Source: Prostheceraeus crozeri | Taxonomy: Eukaryota > Platyhelminthes > Polycladida > Euryleptidae | DNA: 64,000 bases | Assembly (NCBI GenBank): GCA_907163375.1 | Contig: CAJQUW010001409.1 | Span: 806,001 to 870,000, forward strand | Direction of reading: 5' to 3' | Part shown: positions 46,160 through 57,780 of the stretch, in pieces | Layout: each line of letters starts with the position of its first letter | Position numbering within the stretch: the stretch's first letter is position 1 | The notes under the pieces: model-generated | Databases searched by the model: none | What the model was told of the DNA's origin: nothing | The model's input: only the letters and a program-made list of their open reading frames with translations | Position numbers and translations under genes: made by a program

Positions 46160-46842
46160 TAGCTCTTGGAGCCAATTTCTCAAGTCAATGTCAGGATCAC
46201 GAAGAAGGCGCAGGTCACCAGGAGACCTATGGGCTCCGCATTACGAGATTATGTGGTACACTGTTTGAGATGTATGACCACAAGCACAGGAGGAGGACTG
46301 TCGAAATCCCCATCGTTGGAGGGTTGCAGCCACGCGAGCGGTGTTGGAGCGGAGTCGGTTCAGCCGAACCCATTGGTTTCGAGGGAGGTCGGCTCCGGGT
46401 GGCAGCGATAAATTTGGAGCTGGACAGGCACACTTTAGATAAAGGGGACCGTCGTTGACTTGTATATTCCACATCTTCAAAATGTCAAAACCGTTGCGGA
46501 GGCGGGACGCGTGACGTGAGAAAGGCCGTTGTAATTTAAGCCGCTGACTTGGTGATACGATGATGGAGGAGGTGATGTTGGTTTGCCTTGGCTTTTGTTG
46601 CGAGACTCATGACATGCGACTCTCGCCGATTTGCGGGTGGAGTAATACCCGAGAGGACCTAGAGGAAGATCGCTTCGGTCGGGCGGAGACATCCTCAATG
46701 TCTCGTTGAGCGTTGAGTCGATGATCCGTGTGTGAGCACTGCGACGCCATACTGGAGATTCGTACTCGGCCGTACTGTACACTAGTGCAAGAGCGCCTGT
46801 TCGCAACGTCGAAGGACATGCTCCCCAGGTGCTACTCACCAA
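46160..46842 (-). pseudogene. C-terminal relic of a LINE reverse-transcriptase protein
   Basis: The minus frame 46842-46477 contains TLRTGALALVYSTAEYESP and VWRRSAHTRIID, followed after a shift by LPRNQWVRLNRLRSNTARV, a Cys-x-Cys pair (SSCACG) and VYHIISECG, then a stop near 46160. This is the tail of a LINE pol protein: post-RT region plus cysteine/histidine motif. The 5' parts, including the RT itself, are absent, as expected for a 5'-truncated insertion. More GC-rich than its flanks. The clade is not certain. Confidence 0.75.
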
Positions 46843-47225
46843 CGATCGTAGTAGTCCATTTCTCGAGCTTATCTTCCTTTGTGTCCTGGAGGTGGAATTA
46901 CAGGTGGAAGCACGATACGCTATGCGGTATTATATTTCCTGCATGATATTGAGTTATTGCACTATTGCGAGGAACTGCAATGATACCTCAGTACATTTGA
47001 TACATAGATTGTCAATTGAAGAACCACTTTTTAAATGCACAGATAAAAATGCAAAGAACTGCAATATCATGCTGGATATTATTTTCATGAATGATCAGCC
47101 TCATGCATTTTGATATTAGTAGTTTTAATGGGTATTTCTCCCCAAGAATGTGTTGCCTATTACATGAATGTATCTATGGATGAATCATGCGAAAGTTTCG
47201 ATTTTTTCGATTTTTTCGATTTCAG
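46843..47225. other. Upstream of kinase exon; no gene fixed
   Basis: AT-rich sequence leading to a pyrimidine-rich acceptor with three TTTTTTCGA-type words (47200-47225). An ATG frame beginning 47164 reads through the acceptor and would give a Phe/Asp-rich stretch; I regard that as intron sequence. Earlier exons of the kinase must lie to the left but could not be identified. Confidence 0.45.
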
Positions 47226-47405
47226 GAGAATAACAATATCGTTGGCGAAGTCTCTGAATATGAAGGGAATGCTGCCACACAGAGCGAAATTGTAAAAGGT
47301 CCACTTTTGGGCAAAGGGCAATATGGGAAAACGTTCAAGGCGACTATGGGAGATCGAGTGGTTGCTGTAAAGGAATCTTACCGAGATCAAATACATCAGA
47401 GTGAG
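47226..47405 (+). CDS. TKL protein kinase, exon with glycine loop and VAVK
   Basis: First recognisable exon of a protein kinase gene on the plus strand (60 codons, phase 0 at both ends). It has the glycine-rich loop GKGQYG (exon codons 30-34), the ATP-binding lysine in VAVK (codon 49) and ends at QSE, where the Glu is probably the helix-C residue. The acceptor is TTTCGATTTCAG and the donor GAG|GTAAAT. Joined to the later exons it gives a kinase domain of about 275 residues. The pattern (GPLLGKGQYG, hinge MELASNGNL, SPNVLI, PWAAPEA) is closest in my memory to MLK/DLK-type TKL kinases. The role is presumably signalling by Ser/Thr phosphorylation; the N-terminus is not in view. Confidence 0.75.
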
Positions 47406-48204
47406 GTAAATCGGCATTTTTTAAACTCTCCAGTCGTGTATGAAAACGAGTATGTACACGTATGTATATTTTAGAAATTGCTACAAATGATTTGTGAATG
47501 CTTGCGCTACTGCTAAAATAGATCAACAATCTACATGTACTTGTTACTTAAATTACTTACAAACTTATCTGCTGCACTTGAATGTAACCAATTTCAGTAT
47601 ATTCATCATTAATTTGATATGGATTTCAACACTCTTTTTATTAAAAAGTTCGACTTTTTTGAAGTCATAATAAAATCATCATTCATTCCATGGAGCGAGC
47701 TTCAGCCATTCTTGTTCTAGTCGTCTGAAGCTTCCTTCATGACGATGAAAATGCCAAAACTTAGAATTTAATCGACGTTATGAACAAAGTTAATGAGTTG
47801 TCAGAAATATTCCACATATGTATTTGAAGACCACTATTGTACGACATGCCCTTGATACTGCCTTCTGACGAAATGCGTCGGGTGCCTTCTTCAAACTTTG
47901 TATTTTTTCAACAAAGGTCGTAACCTGAAGGGAGTGACTTGTCTTTTTAATTTTTTTTGAACAGAAATTGATTCAATTGAGCAAGAATTGCACCACTGAC
48001 TTGAAATGTGGACGCATCTCATTTATTAAGATCAATTAGTAAATAACAGTTTATCAAACATGCCAAACCCTGCATAGATAGAAGGTTGGCCATTCCTGGT
48101 GTTTTAATAAGTTTGATATATCCTTCGAATTTCTCAGGAACGGGAAAGCGATTCTGTAGTCCGATATTTCGACTTTCTTTAACAAGGACATCCAACACAA
48201 TTAT
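47406..48204 (+). other. Start of kinase intron 2
   Basis: The intron runs 47406-52332 (4.9 kb) and is filled mainly with the PLE relic and two hAT-like elements described below. This first part is AT-rich without features, except a CTGACGAAATGCGTCGGG stretch at about 47868-47882 that resembles PLE/hammerhead-type sequence. Confidence 0.5.
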
Positions 48205-50880
48205 TCACCAGATACGATTGGTGCTTCTGAATGTAGAGAGCTTCCAAAGACCGTCGAAGGGTTGCGCTCCGCTCCAACTCAAAATTCTCCAGCTCATACG
48301 GTCTTGTGGGAATGTCTGATGAACCAGTGTAGAATGTTGGTACACTGCGGAGATTTTGGATTTTGCGTGTTTTTTGAACCTCGATCTTATAATTCGTTCA
48401 GTTTGTCCGATGTTGATTATTGCAGATGTTACATGTTGTCTCATGAACTACATGTTTAGAGAAGCATTTCTCACTTTTTGTCCCACATTTGCAAGTCCAA
48501 CATGACGCCTCACATTTTGGTCGTTCCCATGTCTTCCTCCAATGATCACTCAAAGGTCTTACAGCTTGAAACACAACCCGTATGTTGTCAGCTAATTCAC
48601 AGTGATGAAGAAGACTCAAAATTTGTCTCTTTGTGATTATATGTGGAAGGGAAATATGACTTATCGGTTAAGTAGTTTCATCAGGTTGTCGTCTTGTGGG
48701 AGATTCATCAAAGAACATTTGGACCCATTTCTTAGGATATCCATTGACAAGGAATCTTGTTCTGAGTTTCGATTTTGATGCAGATACTTCGGATGATGAA
48801 GAATTTCTCATACTTCTCTAATTCTCACCGATCAACAAAGCTCACTTGCGGCTTTTCGGGACGTTTGCAGAAAGTGGTAGACATGTATTACTATGTACCG
48901 GTTTGACATACAGCGAAAACGAGAAATTGCGAGTCCTTGGACACCAATGAACCATCGTGTCCAAAAAGGTAAGCTATCGTCGTTAGCCTCCTCGATTGTG
49001 AAGGAGATATTTGGATGGATCCCGTTAACAAAATTCAGGATATCGAAATTCTCACGATGGATATCAACTTCAACTACATATCTGCACCAGAAGAGAATCC
49101 TTTCATTTTCAGTTACCTTACTTTCGATGAAATGCATGAAAATCGATGCGAAGACTGGAGCAGCATTATTCCCCATATCGATGCCAGTGACTTGTTAGCA
49201 AAACTTTCCATTTATAATAAATACATCTTCGGTTGGTGGTAGAAGAAGAAGAGCTTCCACATCAGGATACGATAACTGCGGTGCTTGTGAGTAGGAATGG
49301 TAATCTTCAAAGAAAGTTTTGATAAACGACATGATGTCTAGGGTGGAGCCCGCATGTAATGGAATACTCCAATACAGATTGATGATGTCAAGAGAGGTAA
49401 ATTTGAAGTTAACAGCCGGTCTATACTGAAATTTGTCGATAAAGTCACCTGTTGATTTCAAATGTGCTTCTACGAATTGCTCGACAAGAGGTGGGAATAG
49501 GTCAGAAAGAAAAAATTGAGTTCTCCTAACACCAGCGTCGAGTGAAGATATTATAGGCCTCCCACGCAAATCACCTTGCTTGTGATCCTTAGGCAAAGCG
49601 TAGGGAACACTTGGTAGCGGCTCACTACATTTACACATCAGTATGCGTCGTTCCAATTCAGTATCCTTGTAATGATTTGCCATGTCTGTTAGCTGCCGGT
49701 TGATTTTGTTTTGCATTGTTGCTGGTTGAATTTTTCGAACCTCTTGATCGTCATTATTTAAAGACAGGGTTGTCATATCTAAAAACCCATTTAAAAACCC
49801 GTGGGTTTTTTGGGGTTTTTAAATAGGAATTTTGGTGGGCTTTTTAAATAGGAGGCTGGGTTATCTAAAATAGCAGATTGTGTTTCTTCTATATAAGGCC
49901 AGGATTTTTAAATGCAAGTTGTATATCATCAGATCGAAACTTCAACATCAGCGACCGTTTAATTAATTGTTTTAATTACACTTCTAGCCTAATTACAGTT
50001 CTAAAGGAGCGGCTGCGGAGAATTCATATCCATGATGTGCACGTTTTATGAAATATTTGAAACTTATTAGTATTCCGTATAAGCCTATAGTTTCGTATAT
50101 TTTGGATAGTTTGCTATAGTATTGTTTCCCCTTTACAAGATCTTTTTGCGCTTTACTGTTTTTGTAATTTGTTGCGTCTTAGTCATACACAGCCTACCCA
50201 ACTTTGAGACTCCATCTGGTGAATGGGCGTGGTCTCAGACTTTTGTTAATAGTTGTAGAGATGTCTTACTCTGATAAGTAAAATTTTACAGTTATTCTGC
50301 ATTGCTGTTTGTGGTATCTTTAATCTGTCTGTCATTAGAGTTTCCATACCTTTTCAGTAATTCTTGTAATAGCCACAATTTTTGTTACTGACATTTTTAG
50401 ATCATTATGACGAAATCGTACACGTGATATTACACATATTTCATGTGGATACATAATTACTAACCCATTTGGACGTTAAGCCTGAATTATGTCGTCTTAC
50501 CTCATACCGAAAGAATTCCCTCGATAGTATAAAAAGAATAAGACGTATATTTCAGACAATGAAGAAATATTGTTTTCTGAGTAGTTTGATACTTACATTA
50601 GAATACACCGCTGAGCTTGCGATTTGACATCGGACATAACCTACTATCAATATCTGTCTCAAATTCGATCGTACGTCCATCAATTGGGGAATGTATTTAA
50701 AAACCCACCTATCTAAAAAACCCATGGGTCTTTTGGGTTTTTAAATAGGGGTGGGTTTTTTGCCAACATAGTTTGAAGAAGATTTCATCATAGATGAATG
50801 TTGATAATTGCCCATAACAGCAAGTCGTCTCGTCTTATCCGAAACATCACCTTGGTTCTATGTAGTGCGATATTCGCACC
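48205..50880 (-). pseudogene. Penelope-like element relic with GIY-YIG end
   Basis: Minus strand, in protein order. At ~50870-50780 is a DKTRRLAVMG-like start, then a hAT insertion (49765-50779). Frame 49776-49195 has YALPKDHKQGDLRGRPIISS and KFTSLDIINLYWSIPL, the fingers and motif A of PLE reverse transcriptases. Frame 49176-48832 has MGNNAAPVFASIFM and CRYVVEV, the position of the YVDD-like motif, in which both Asp are lost, then GIHPNISFTIEE. A cysteine-rich linker (CWTCKCG) and the GIY-YIG-type end (NICNNQ, IGQTERIIRSRFKKHAK) follow at 48620-48205. Frameshifts and the missing catalytic Asp make it dead. It lies antisense in a kinase intron. Confidence 0.8.
49765..50771. mobile_element. 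hAT-type non-autonomous element, AAAACCC subterminal repeats
   Basis: About 1.0 kb inserted into the PLE frame. Ends are CAGGGTTG and, at the right, CAACATAG. They are flanked by 8-bp duplications TTTAAAGA (49757-49764) and TTTGAAGA (50772-50779), matching at 7 of 8. Both ends carry several copies of TTTAAAAACCC/GGGTTTTTAAA within ~75 bp. The 8-bp duplication and CAGGG end are hAT features. No transposase is encoded; the interior is AT-rich. Confidence 0.8.
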
Positions 50881-50937
50881 CTTTTGCATCGCTAAAAATA
50901 TGTAGATTACTAAATGATAGCTACATGATATTTAAAT

Positions 50938-52226
50938 TAGGGGTGTACCGATTAGTGATTTTGATAATCGGCCGATTACTGATTAATGGATGGAAGGTAG
51001 CCGGACTCCATTTCGATAGATGATAATTTCTTCCGTTATTTACTGAAATTAATGCAATATGTAGGTCAATATTCGGTGCTGGGATTCGAACCCATGTATT
51101 CCAGTTACACTAGTGAGTGCACCATCACAAGTCTACAATAGCAGCTGGTTGACTGCAAAGCGAATGGTTGCATGTCGCAGTCAACCAGAGACGAGATCGT
51201 GACATGGCCAAGGACTACTTAGAATTTGAGAAGCATGATAAGTTGAGATAATCGCTTCTTCCAGAGTGAAGCCGAATCCTGGCCTGGATTTTTAGAAACA
51301 CAATCGTTCGCTCGTTCTTAATGTTATTTTCCTTGCCGTCCTCCAAAACTTGATATTTCTACGTACAATACTTGTATTGCGCTGATGCGCAATCGAGTAT
51401 GATTTGTGCGGTCTACAATCATGTCCATCATGGCGAACACTAAAATATTATTTCCTCCAGATATGCAAAATTTTCCAAGCATTTTATTGCCGAGATAATT
51501 TATTGATAACATGGAAATTTCCTTGGCGGGTGCGAGTCATCATTACGGTTTGAAAGGCAGGCACGCGGTTGCATGTTTCGAATTATGAATACGTAGAATC
51601 TACGAATATGAGAATATGGATGTTCGCTTGCAGATATGCATCAAAAATTGCATTCAGTTGGTGGCATTAGCTTTCATATGCTCATATGCTTTTGTTCAGA
51701 GCAAGAAGACATTTGAGTGAATCTTGATAATGTAAAATATAATCATTGATTGTTCAATCATAATTTGTGCATATATTCAAATGGCTACTAATTTCAAATC
51801 AGACGGGCCTGGGCCTAAAATTAAATCTGCAACGGGACCAAAGAATTGGCTGACGGGCCCGGATAGAAACCCCATTCTGGTCTCTTCTACCCAGGCTCGG
51901 CGAAAAAATACTTAGTATACGTACATATACATGCGAGATATACAACTCTTTTACCATTCATCCAAATCACTATGAAAATCTAGTCGATGGGAGAATTCAG
52001 TTGTTTTCGATCATTGGAATGATAAAAGTCATTCTAATTTAGATTAGTAGTTCAATGCACAATTTGCATGTAGAGTGAAGTTTATCTAAATATTTGAAAT
52101 CTTGTCTTTCGATCAGTCACTTAATTTGAATGAAAATCAACAAAGATCTTCAAAAGTCCAATAATCGGCCGATTACCGATTATCACTCTGCAGAGTCAAT
52201 AATCGGCCAATTAATCGCCACCCCTA
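50938..52226. mobile_element. hAT-type non-autonomous element, CGATTA subterminal repeats
   Basis: About 1.3 kb with TAGGGGTG at the left and CACCCCTA at the right, flanked by ATTTAAAT (50930-50937) and ATGTAAAT (52227-52234), matching at 7 of 8. Both ends contain repeated AATCGGCCGATTA-type words. The interior includes a tRNA-like T-arm on the minus strand (near 51075-51095) and a part rich in GGGCC/GGGCCT words (51804-51855), perhaps older nested insertions. No transposase. Confidence 0.8.
51068..51135 (-). repeat. tRNA-like T-arm, probable SINE relic
   Basis: On the minus strand GGGTTCGAATCCC followed by AGCACC looks like a B box and T-arm, with GTGATGGTGCACTCACTAG upstream at about the A-box distance. 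No complete cloverleaf can be drawn, so a decayed tRNA-derived SINE inside the hAT-like element is the simplest reading. Confidence 0.4.
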
Positions 52227-52332
52227 ATGTAAATGCTGATGATCTTACATTACCTTAGATGTACATATAATGACTGATGTACTTGATAGTCTGCACGTAT
52301 GTGCATTAACTTTCGAAATTGATTTTTTTCAG

Positions 52333-52528
52333 ATTGATATGTTGAAAAATGTTCGCCATAAGAATATAATTCGATTTATTGATTGTCAACGAATTAAGGG
52401 AAAGTTTTGCATAGTAATGGAACTCGCCTCCAACGGAAATCTCTTCGAGATATTGCACAATCCCAATAAAAGAACGTTTGCCTTAAGCTCTTTACATAAG
52501 GATCAATGGACGAGAGAGATAGCATGCG
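52333..52528 (+). CDS. TKL kinase, exon with helix C, hinge and N-lobe end
   Basis: The acceptor is GATTTTTTTCAG and the donor GCATGCG|GTAAGT; 196 bases, entering in phase 0 and leaving in phase 1. It reads IDMLKNVRHKNIIRFIDC, then the hinge region IVMELASNGNLFEIL and the start of helix E (DQWTREIAC). The IDML..RH.NII pattern is typical of the end of helix C and beta 4 in protein kinases. An in-frame read-through past the donor runs into a stop only at 52686, but the donor is a full consensus and the next exon fits in phase. Confidence 0.8.
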
Positions 52529-52659
52529 GTAAGTTGAGAACAGTCTGTAATCATCATGGATCAGTGAAAACAGAAATATTAAGAGCCACGCGTTTGATCT
52601 CATCAGACCACTTTAAAAATGCTTTTTATCAAACTCTATTCTGCATCTTCTATCTACAG

Positions 52660-52760
52660 GTTTGGATTACTTACACGAAGGATTAGATAATCCAATTCTT
52701 CATGGTGATGTCAAATCTCCAAATGTGTTGATATCAGAGGAGCCACATTATACAGCGAAG
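52660..52760 (+). CDS. TKL kinase, exon with HGD catalytic loop
   Basis: The acceptor TCTATCTACAG ends at 52659 and the donor is AAG|GTGTGT. Phase 1 entry joins the Gly codon across the 131-bp intron to read ACGLDYLHEG. The catalytic loop is HGDVKSPNVLI: the Asp that acts as base, the Lys and the Asn are all present, but Arg of the usual HRD is Gly. This is a non-RD kinase, so activation is not expected to rely on the usual phosphorylated loop-Arg contact. Confidence 0.8.
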
Positions 52761-53449
52761 GTGTGTAAAAGTTGAATGAAGTTTAATGGTCATACTTGAA
52801 GTTCATTGATCATGTGTACGAGCGTAATATATGACTAAAAAGTATACACTCAATAGCAAAATTGATGTTACATACAGAGTTTTCAACGTGAAACCGGAAT
52901 CGTTTCTTTTCCTTCGTTAATTGATTGACACTTTTAATCCCGAAATGGTGAAAAGATCACCTACGTTGGAGTGAAGTAATTTTTGGCGCATAAGAAACAT
53001 TTCTTTAAATGAGTTTCAAAAAGTGCCTATTTCAAACCGGAGCATGTTCTTTTTGTTGGAGATTTCCAATAAGTTACGTATCATTATTTTTTAGTTGATT
53101 ATTGAATATGACCCCCTGTCGAATTAGTCTGAACGCTTTTAGGGGTATAGACCGACAGCCTGAATTGTGCTCGTCTCTCTTGCTGATAACGTCGTAAGCA
53201 ATTTTTGCTACATTGTGTTAATTCCTACTTGTAGTGGATGTTTATAAGTCTTCATAAGGACTATTCAAACTTATTCATCTATTGATAAGTTTCTTTTTAT
53301 CTACTGCTTAACTTGACATTTGCTACCGAGTCATTGCAAGAACGTTTTAATTTCTAGAATAGTTAAACTTCAATTTTGTTAATTCATGAGTGACCTTTTC
53401 AGCATTCTGGCTCTTGCATAACGTTTGTAGTTGGTCTGTGGGAGTGCCA
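52761..53449. other. Start of kinase intron 4-kb class; no gene
   Basis: The intron runs 52761-57546. This first part is AT-rich without a supported feature. The rest of the intron holds a LINE relic and a hAT-like copy. Confidence 0.5.
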
Positions 53450-53523
53450 TGTACATGTTTAGTCTAGAGGTGATTAATAAGAAAGTTGAAGTTTTAGAGG
53501 TCACCTTGTTTATTATGTTATGT
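53450..53523. repeat. ~75-bp repeat, copy 1 (copy 2 at 55532-55605)
   Basis: TACATGT(T/A)TAGTCT, then GAAAGTTGAAGTT, TAGAGGT and ACCTTGTTTATTA occur in the same order at 53450-53523 and 55532-55605, on the same strand, on either side of the LINE relic. They may be remnants of a direct duplication that enclosed it or of the same repeat inserted twice. Confidence 0.6.
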
Positions 53524-53724
53524 GGAACAGCAACTGCTGCACCGAAAAGGACCGGAGTCACCAGCTGAGCGCCATCCATCAGTGAGATATAAAGACACAT
53601 TGAGCTCATCAGTATCTCTCAGGATGGTGGGTCCGCAACAGCTCGTTGCGCCCAGGTCCTTAACACAAAGCTGCTACCTTCTTCCGCCTTTGCACTCAAC
53701 TTATTGACGGTAATCTTTACGCTT

Positions 53725-55617
53725 TTAACACCGGCTTTCGCAAGAAATATCCTTATCGATGGAGCAACGAAACCTCTGCACCCACTTCAAAGGGCATGAG
53801 CTCACACTTCCTTGCTTCCGAATCCCTTCGGCAAGTTCTTCATATTTGGCAGCTTTCCTCATATGGACATCCTCAACGTTCTCTTCCCAGGGAACAGTTA
53901 CTTCGCCCATAATCATTCTATTCCCGACCGCGTTGATCAACACCAGATCAGGCGTTGGTCAGATAGGGATAATTCATCTGGCAGCTGTATATCCACTCGA
54001 ACTTCCCACTTCCGCGAAGCTGATCCAGACACACGACCTTTCGTCTCTTTGTTTGGCCACTCGACACAAAGTCTATTCCCGATGCATACCTGGAGGGTAT
54101 CACTGCATCCGAGACTGCTTCCACAATCGTTTGCAGGACCAAACCGTGCCGGCGCACGCACCATCCACTGTGCAGTGCCACTCATTTTGATAGGACTCCG
54201 ACTCCGGGTGGCAAGTATATCAGCCTTAGTTCTGGTAACCTACATCATAGATCATTATAGGCTTACCTGAGCCTGATTTTAGTGATCATTTCTGTATCAA
54301 ATCAATCATTTTCTATGAAAATTTACCAACTTTGCACATCACTTGTTGGTGTGTGCTTCACACGGTTTTTCTCCAGTCTCTGTCAGGCAGGAAAATCCCC
54401 CATCCTTCTCCAAAAAATATGAGTACACTTTCGATTTTGATATGCGCTATGGAGGAGCCATCACACACGATTGACGTTAGGGTAAGGTAATGTTCTTATG
54501 CAAAGTAGTATTTTACCTCTGTCTCCGATGTTACCTTCGGTACGCATGTGCGATCAAGGCTAGGAAGGCGTGTCTTCTCTATTAAATCACCGAGTGAAAA
54601 GGCAATCCTTTTTCACTATCACGGTTCATTCCCTCAACTATTACAAGCTTTGCATGCACTGCTGTCTCTGTACTTTTGCTTACGGAGAAAGTTGACATCA
54701 AGACAGTGACAGCTATGCACGAGGATAAATAATTTGTTTGTATTATATTTCGGGTCTAGTTATAGGCCGTAGTCCTATCATTTGATAAGACTCCGACTCC
54801 AGCAAAATGATAGGACTCCGGGACTCCGACTCCGCATGCCTGCACACAAGTCCGGATTCCCCAACGGGCCAAATTAGAGGAAGTTGGAAACACATGATAG
54901 GTCCATTTCCGCTTCAACTGCCAATACCCCATGTTCCACCAATCATTCCATGAGATCTCGCGATCTTCAACTTCCCAGTTGAGCCATTTTCCTTGCTGTC
55001 CGTGTTGCACTGCCACGGCAAGTCTCTTCTCTTCTTCCAAGGTTTACACCACATTCTCTCTTAACTTTCTTCTTTGGTCACCTTCGCTCATTTCTTACCA
55101 AAGTTTGTCTCTCTTTTCCATGCCAATACGTCTCCTGCCGTTTTGGACTACTCCCATCACTTCTCTGTGCTTTGCCAGAGTTGATGGAAGGCATGACTTC
55201 TGCCACATCCCACTTTCAGCTCACTTTCAATTGAGGTGGATCTGAGCAGATAGCCTCATCACGAGAAAAATTCAACATACATGTAGACTGCAGCCGAGTC
55301 TTGCTGACCTTATAATCCTCCACAATCCATGTCAGTGGCAATCGCAATCTGTTTCGCTTACTATGCAAAGCAGTACTGGTAAGCATTCGCGGAACACCAA
55401 GCCACTTCCGTATCATTTTGTTCACCTTGGCTTCGATTATATCCATTCTGGATAAGGAGGTCTCACAAATCGTTATAGGCCATATAATCCTTGGAACACG
55501 CCAAATTGTCGTGCACAGTGATACGCCAATATACATGTATAGTCTTGAGGTTATTGATGAGAAAGTTGAAGTTCTAGAGGTTACCTTGTTTATTAGTAGA
55601 CAAGTGACATAGAACAT
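53725..55617 (-). pseudogene. R2/NeSL-like LINE C-terminal relic
   Basis: Minus-strand pieces follow the post-RT part of a LINE protein. These are SRMDIIEAKVNKMIRKWLG and NRLRLPLTWIVEDYKVSKT (55617-55216), then AVQHGQQGKWLNWEVEDR and TSSNLARWGI followed by a Cys region (55040-54845). After the hAT-like insertion come RKWEVRVDIQLPDE and VNAVGNRMIMGEVTVPWEE (54185-53725). This order (thumb, NLxRWG with zinc knuckle, ELTVPWEE) I recall from R2- and NeSL-like elements with a C-terminal restriction-like endonuclease. Clade assignment is uncertain. Stops and shifts are numerous. Confidence 0.65.
54182..54842. mobile_element. hAT-like element copy C (GGACTCCGACTCCG ends)
   Basis: Inserted into the LINE relic. 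Starts TTTTGATAGGACTCCGACTC and ends GACTCCGCATGCCTG. Its body is homologous to 40907-41624, including CACACGGTTTT, AAAAAATATGAGTACACTTTC and GAGGAGCCATCACAC. The BED-like frame is more decayed here. No clear 8-bp duplication was found. Confidence 0.65.
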
Positions 55618-57546
55618 ATGTCATTCTTCAGACCTGATCATTTATTGACTTTCATATCAACTCAACGTAGGATTGCGTGAGTATTTAGAGGTTGGTTACC
55701 TGCTTATAGTAATGCTATTTTATGTATTGTATTTAAATGGTGTCTTTTGCATTAGTGTGTTAAACTGAACGATTGACAGTTGAATCAAACAGCTTTGTTG
55801 ATTTGACAGCGGAATATAGATGTCTTGAAGTACACTTGTGACAAATGCTTAATCAATCTGTAACTGACGACGGTTCTCAACTTTTTACACTATACCTGTT
55901 TCATATATGTGTCATGCATTTCGAAATCGATTTCAGATCTTTCCTAGTCCATTTCAAATAGCTCCAAATAAAGTATTTGATGTCTACATTGAAATTTGCA
56001 TCGAGCTTCATTCATTTCGAAATACCTAATGAGCTTGGAAATATCCAATAGACTGTAGCACGTCAATTGACGCAGCATCATTCATTTACTATAACATCAT
56101 TTATTTCCATGGTTAATCTTGCGTAAATCGAAATTACCTCGTGACTTAATATTTCCATGATTGAAGAATTCGACATGTAAGATGGTGAAACAAAGTAAAA
56201 AAACATAGCCTTCAACTAGAAAAGCTTCCTCGCACACTCAGTATTTAGAAATCTTTGAACTACTCATCGAACCCCCCTCCCCCGCTTTTTCTTCATCTTT
56301 AAGTTTTTCTATAGGTTTATTGCTACTATTATCATTTAAAGAAAGAGAAATATATTTAAAAGATTGTGCTTTCAAGAATATATTTATCTGATGTATCAAT
56401 TAATTGTCGACTTTGTTTCCTTACAGGTCATCTAACTTTTCTTGAATGATTTAAAGCGTTATCTTCAAGGTCTAGATTCGGAACTATCAAATATGTATTT
56501 GGAGAATAAATGTTTACCAACTGAATGTTATTGGTAAAATCGTTAAACAATGCGCGCTATGTTCTAGAACTACAAGAATATACTTTTTTGATCTCTAGTA
56601 TGGAGGATCATTGAACATATGTTCTCAGCTTGTTCTTAAATAATTTACCAAATTTTGTTATAATGTACGTTATTTAACAACATCAAAGTTTTTAGTTTTG
56701 CCAGTATTCTTCTCGAGAATTATCTCAACGAATCCATGACTTTGTCAGCTGATAGTGCCTTTCATTATGCTGTAAGCACTTATTGTTACAAGAAATACTG
56801 GCTTGTTGGATCCTTATTTAATTATTCTAGCATTTACATTAAGTTGCTAAATGATGTATCAAGTCTTTAAACATACATTATACAGTTATATCCTTAAAAG
56901 TTGTGCAGGAGCTGTACTAGGGAAAATTATTCAACATGAATCCGAGACATCAAATTTTCATGGAAAGACGGCGATGATTTGTTCTACGAATGGCCTCCTA
57001 ATGTCATATTCATGAGGTGCATATACAGGTGATACGCATGGATTCGACCCTTGCTATTAAGTCGATGGTCGTTTTGGCATAATCTAAAAATAGAATGACA
57101 TCAAGTGACTATGACATCTGTCACCAGTGAAGGAGCTTTTGCTGGATGGCGGCCTAATCAAGCGTGATAGTCACGACGGGTATGAAGTGAATTTATCGGT
57201 TCATTTCAAGCTCTGATAAGAGTAACTGAAAGCCAACCGAATAGCCTGATTCCACAATAACAGAATCCCTCATTACTACTGCTTTTACTACGCTTTTTCA
57301 GTTGAGCCAAACCATGTTTTGCCTGGAAAAACAGGCAAAACTCAGTTTAGCTCATCCACACACGTGAAATGGCATCGGCCATCCCTGAGGATCAATATTC
57401 GGAATCTCAAGAAGTCAACGCTCCTTTAAAAGCATGGGTAACCTCTTCATGCGTTTTCGAATATTTATAAGTTTCAGTTAGACCCTTATCCATTCCATGT
57501 TTGGTGTCGTGATGATGTGTCTCAACAATAACACTTATATTTTCAG
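55618..57546. other. Rest of kinase intron; no gene
   Basis: AT-rich DNA from the LINE relic to the acceptor TTATATTTTCAG at 57546. Short chance frames only; a CCCCCCTCCCCC tract lies near 56273. Confidence 0.55.
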
Positions 57547-57780
57547 CTATCAGATTTTGGTCTATCGGAGGAAATGCTGGATGGAACATACACAGTTGTT
57601 GGGAATGGCTCTTACTCTATTCCATGGGCAGCTCCAGAAGCTGTTAAATCAAAGCGAACAAAGATGTCCGATATATGGTCATATGGTGCCCTTGTCTGGG
57701 AGATATTCATGGAGAAAGTTCCATTTCATGAATTCGAAAATGAACAATATGCAATTCTATTTGCTGTAGGAGGCGGAAAA
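57547..57780 (+). CDS. TKL kinase, exon with DFG, APE and helix F
   Basis: 78 codons, phase 0 at both ends (acceptor TTTTCAG, donor AAA|GTGAGT). It opens LSDFGLSEEM (magnesium-binding Asp), continues through the activation loop (TYTVVGNGSYS), the PWAAPEA anchor and SDIWSYGALVWEIF, and ends GGGK. The absence of a tyrosine-kinase PVKW-type loop and the WSYGALVWE helix F fit a TKL kinase. All catalytic residues seen so far (Lys, Glu, Asp, Asn, Asp) are kept, so activity is expected apart from the non-RD change. Confidence 0.85.

Noticed and set aside
46166..46472. Plus- and minus-strand frames at 46166-46458
   Set aside because: Only the minus frame matching the LINE C-terminus (46241-46480) is meaningful; the others are shadows.
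47110..47295. ATG frame with repeated Phe-Asp residues as N-terminus of the kinase
   Set aside because: The Phe-Asp stretch is translated pyrimidine-rich acceptor sequence (TTTTTTCGA repeats ending in TTTCAG); it is intronic.
47860..47890. Third hammerhead-like site (CTGACGAAATGCGTC)
   Set aside because: It has a near-consensus first core but no GAAA second core or helix after it, so it was not listed as a ribozyme.
53759..54270. Plus-strand frames of 143 and 152 codons at 53759-54190 and 53812-54270
   Set aside because: They are antisense to the LINE relic, whose minus-strand pieces match known LINE motifs in order.
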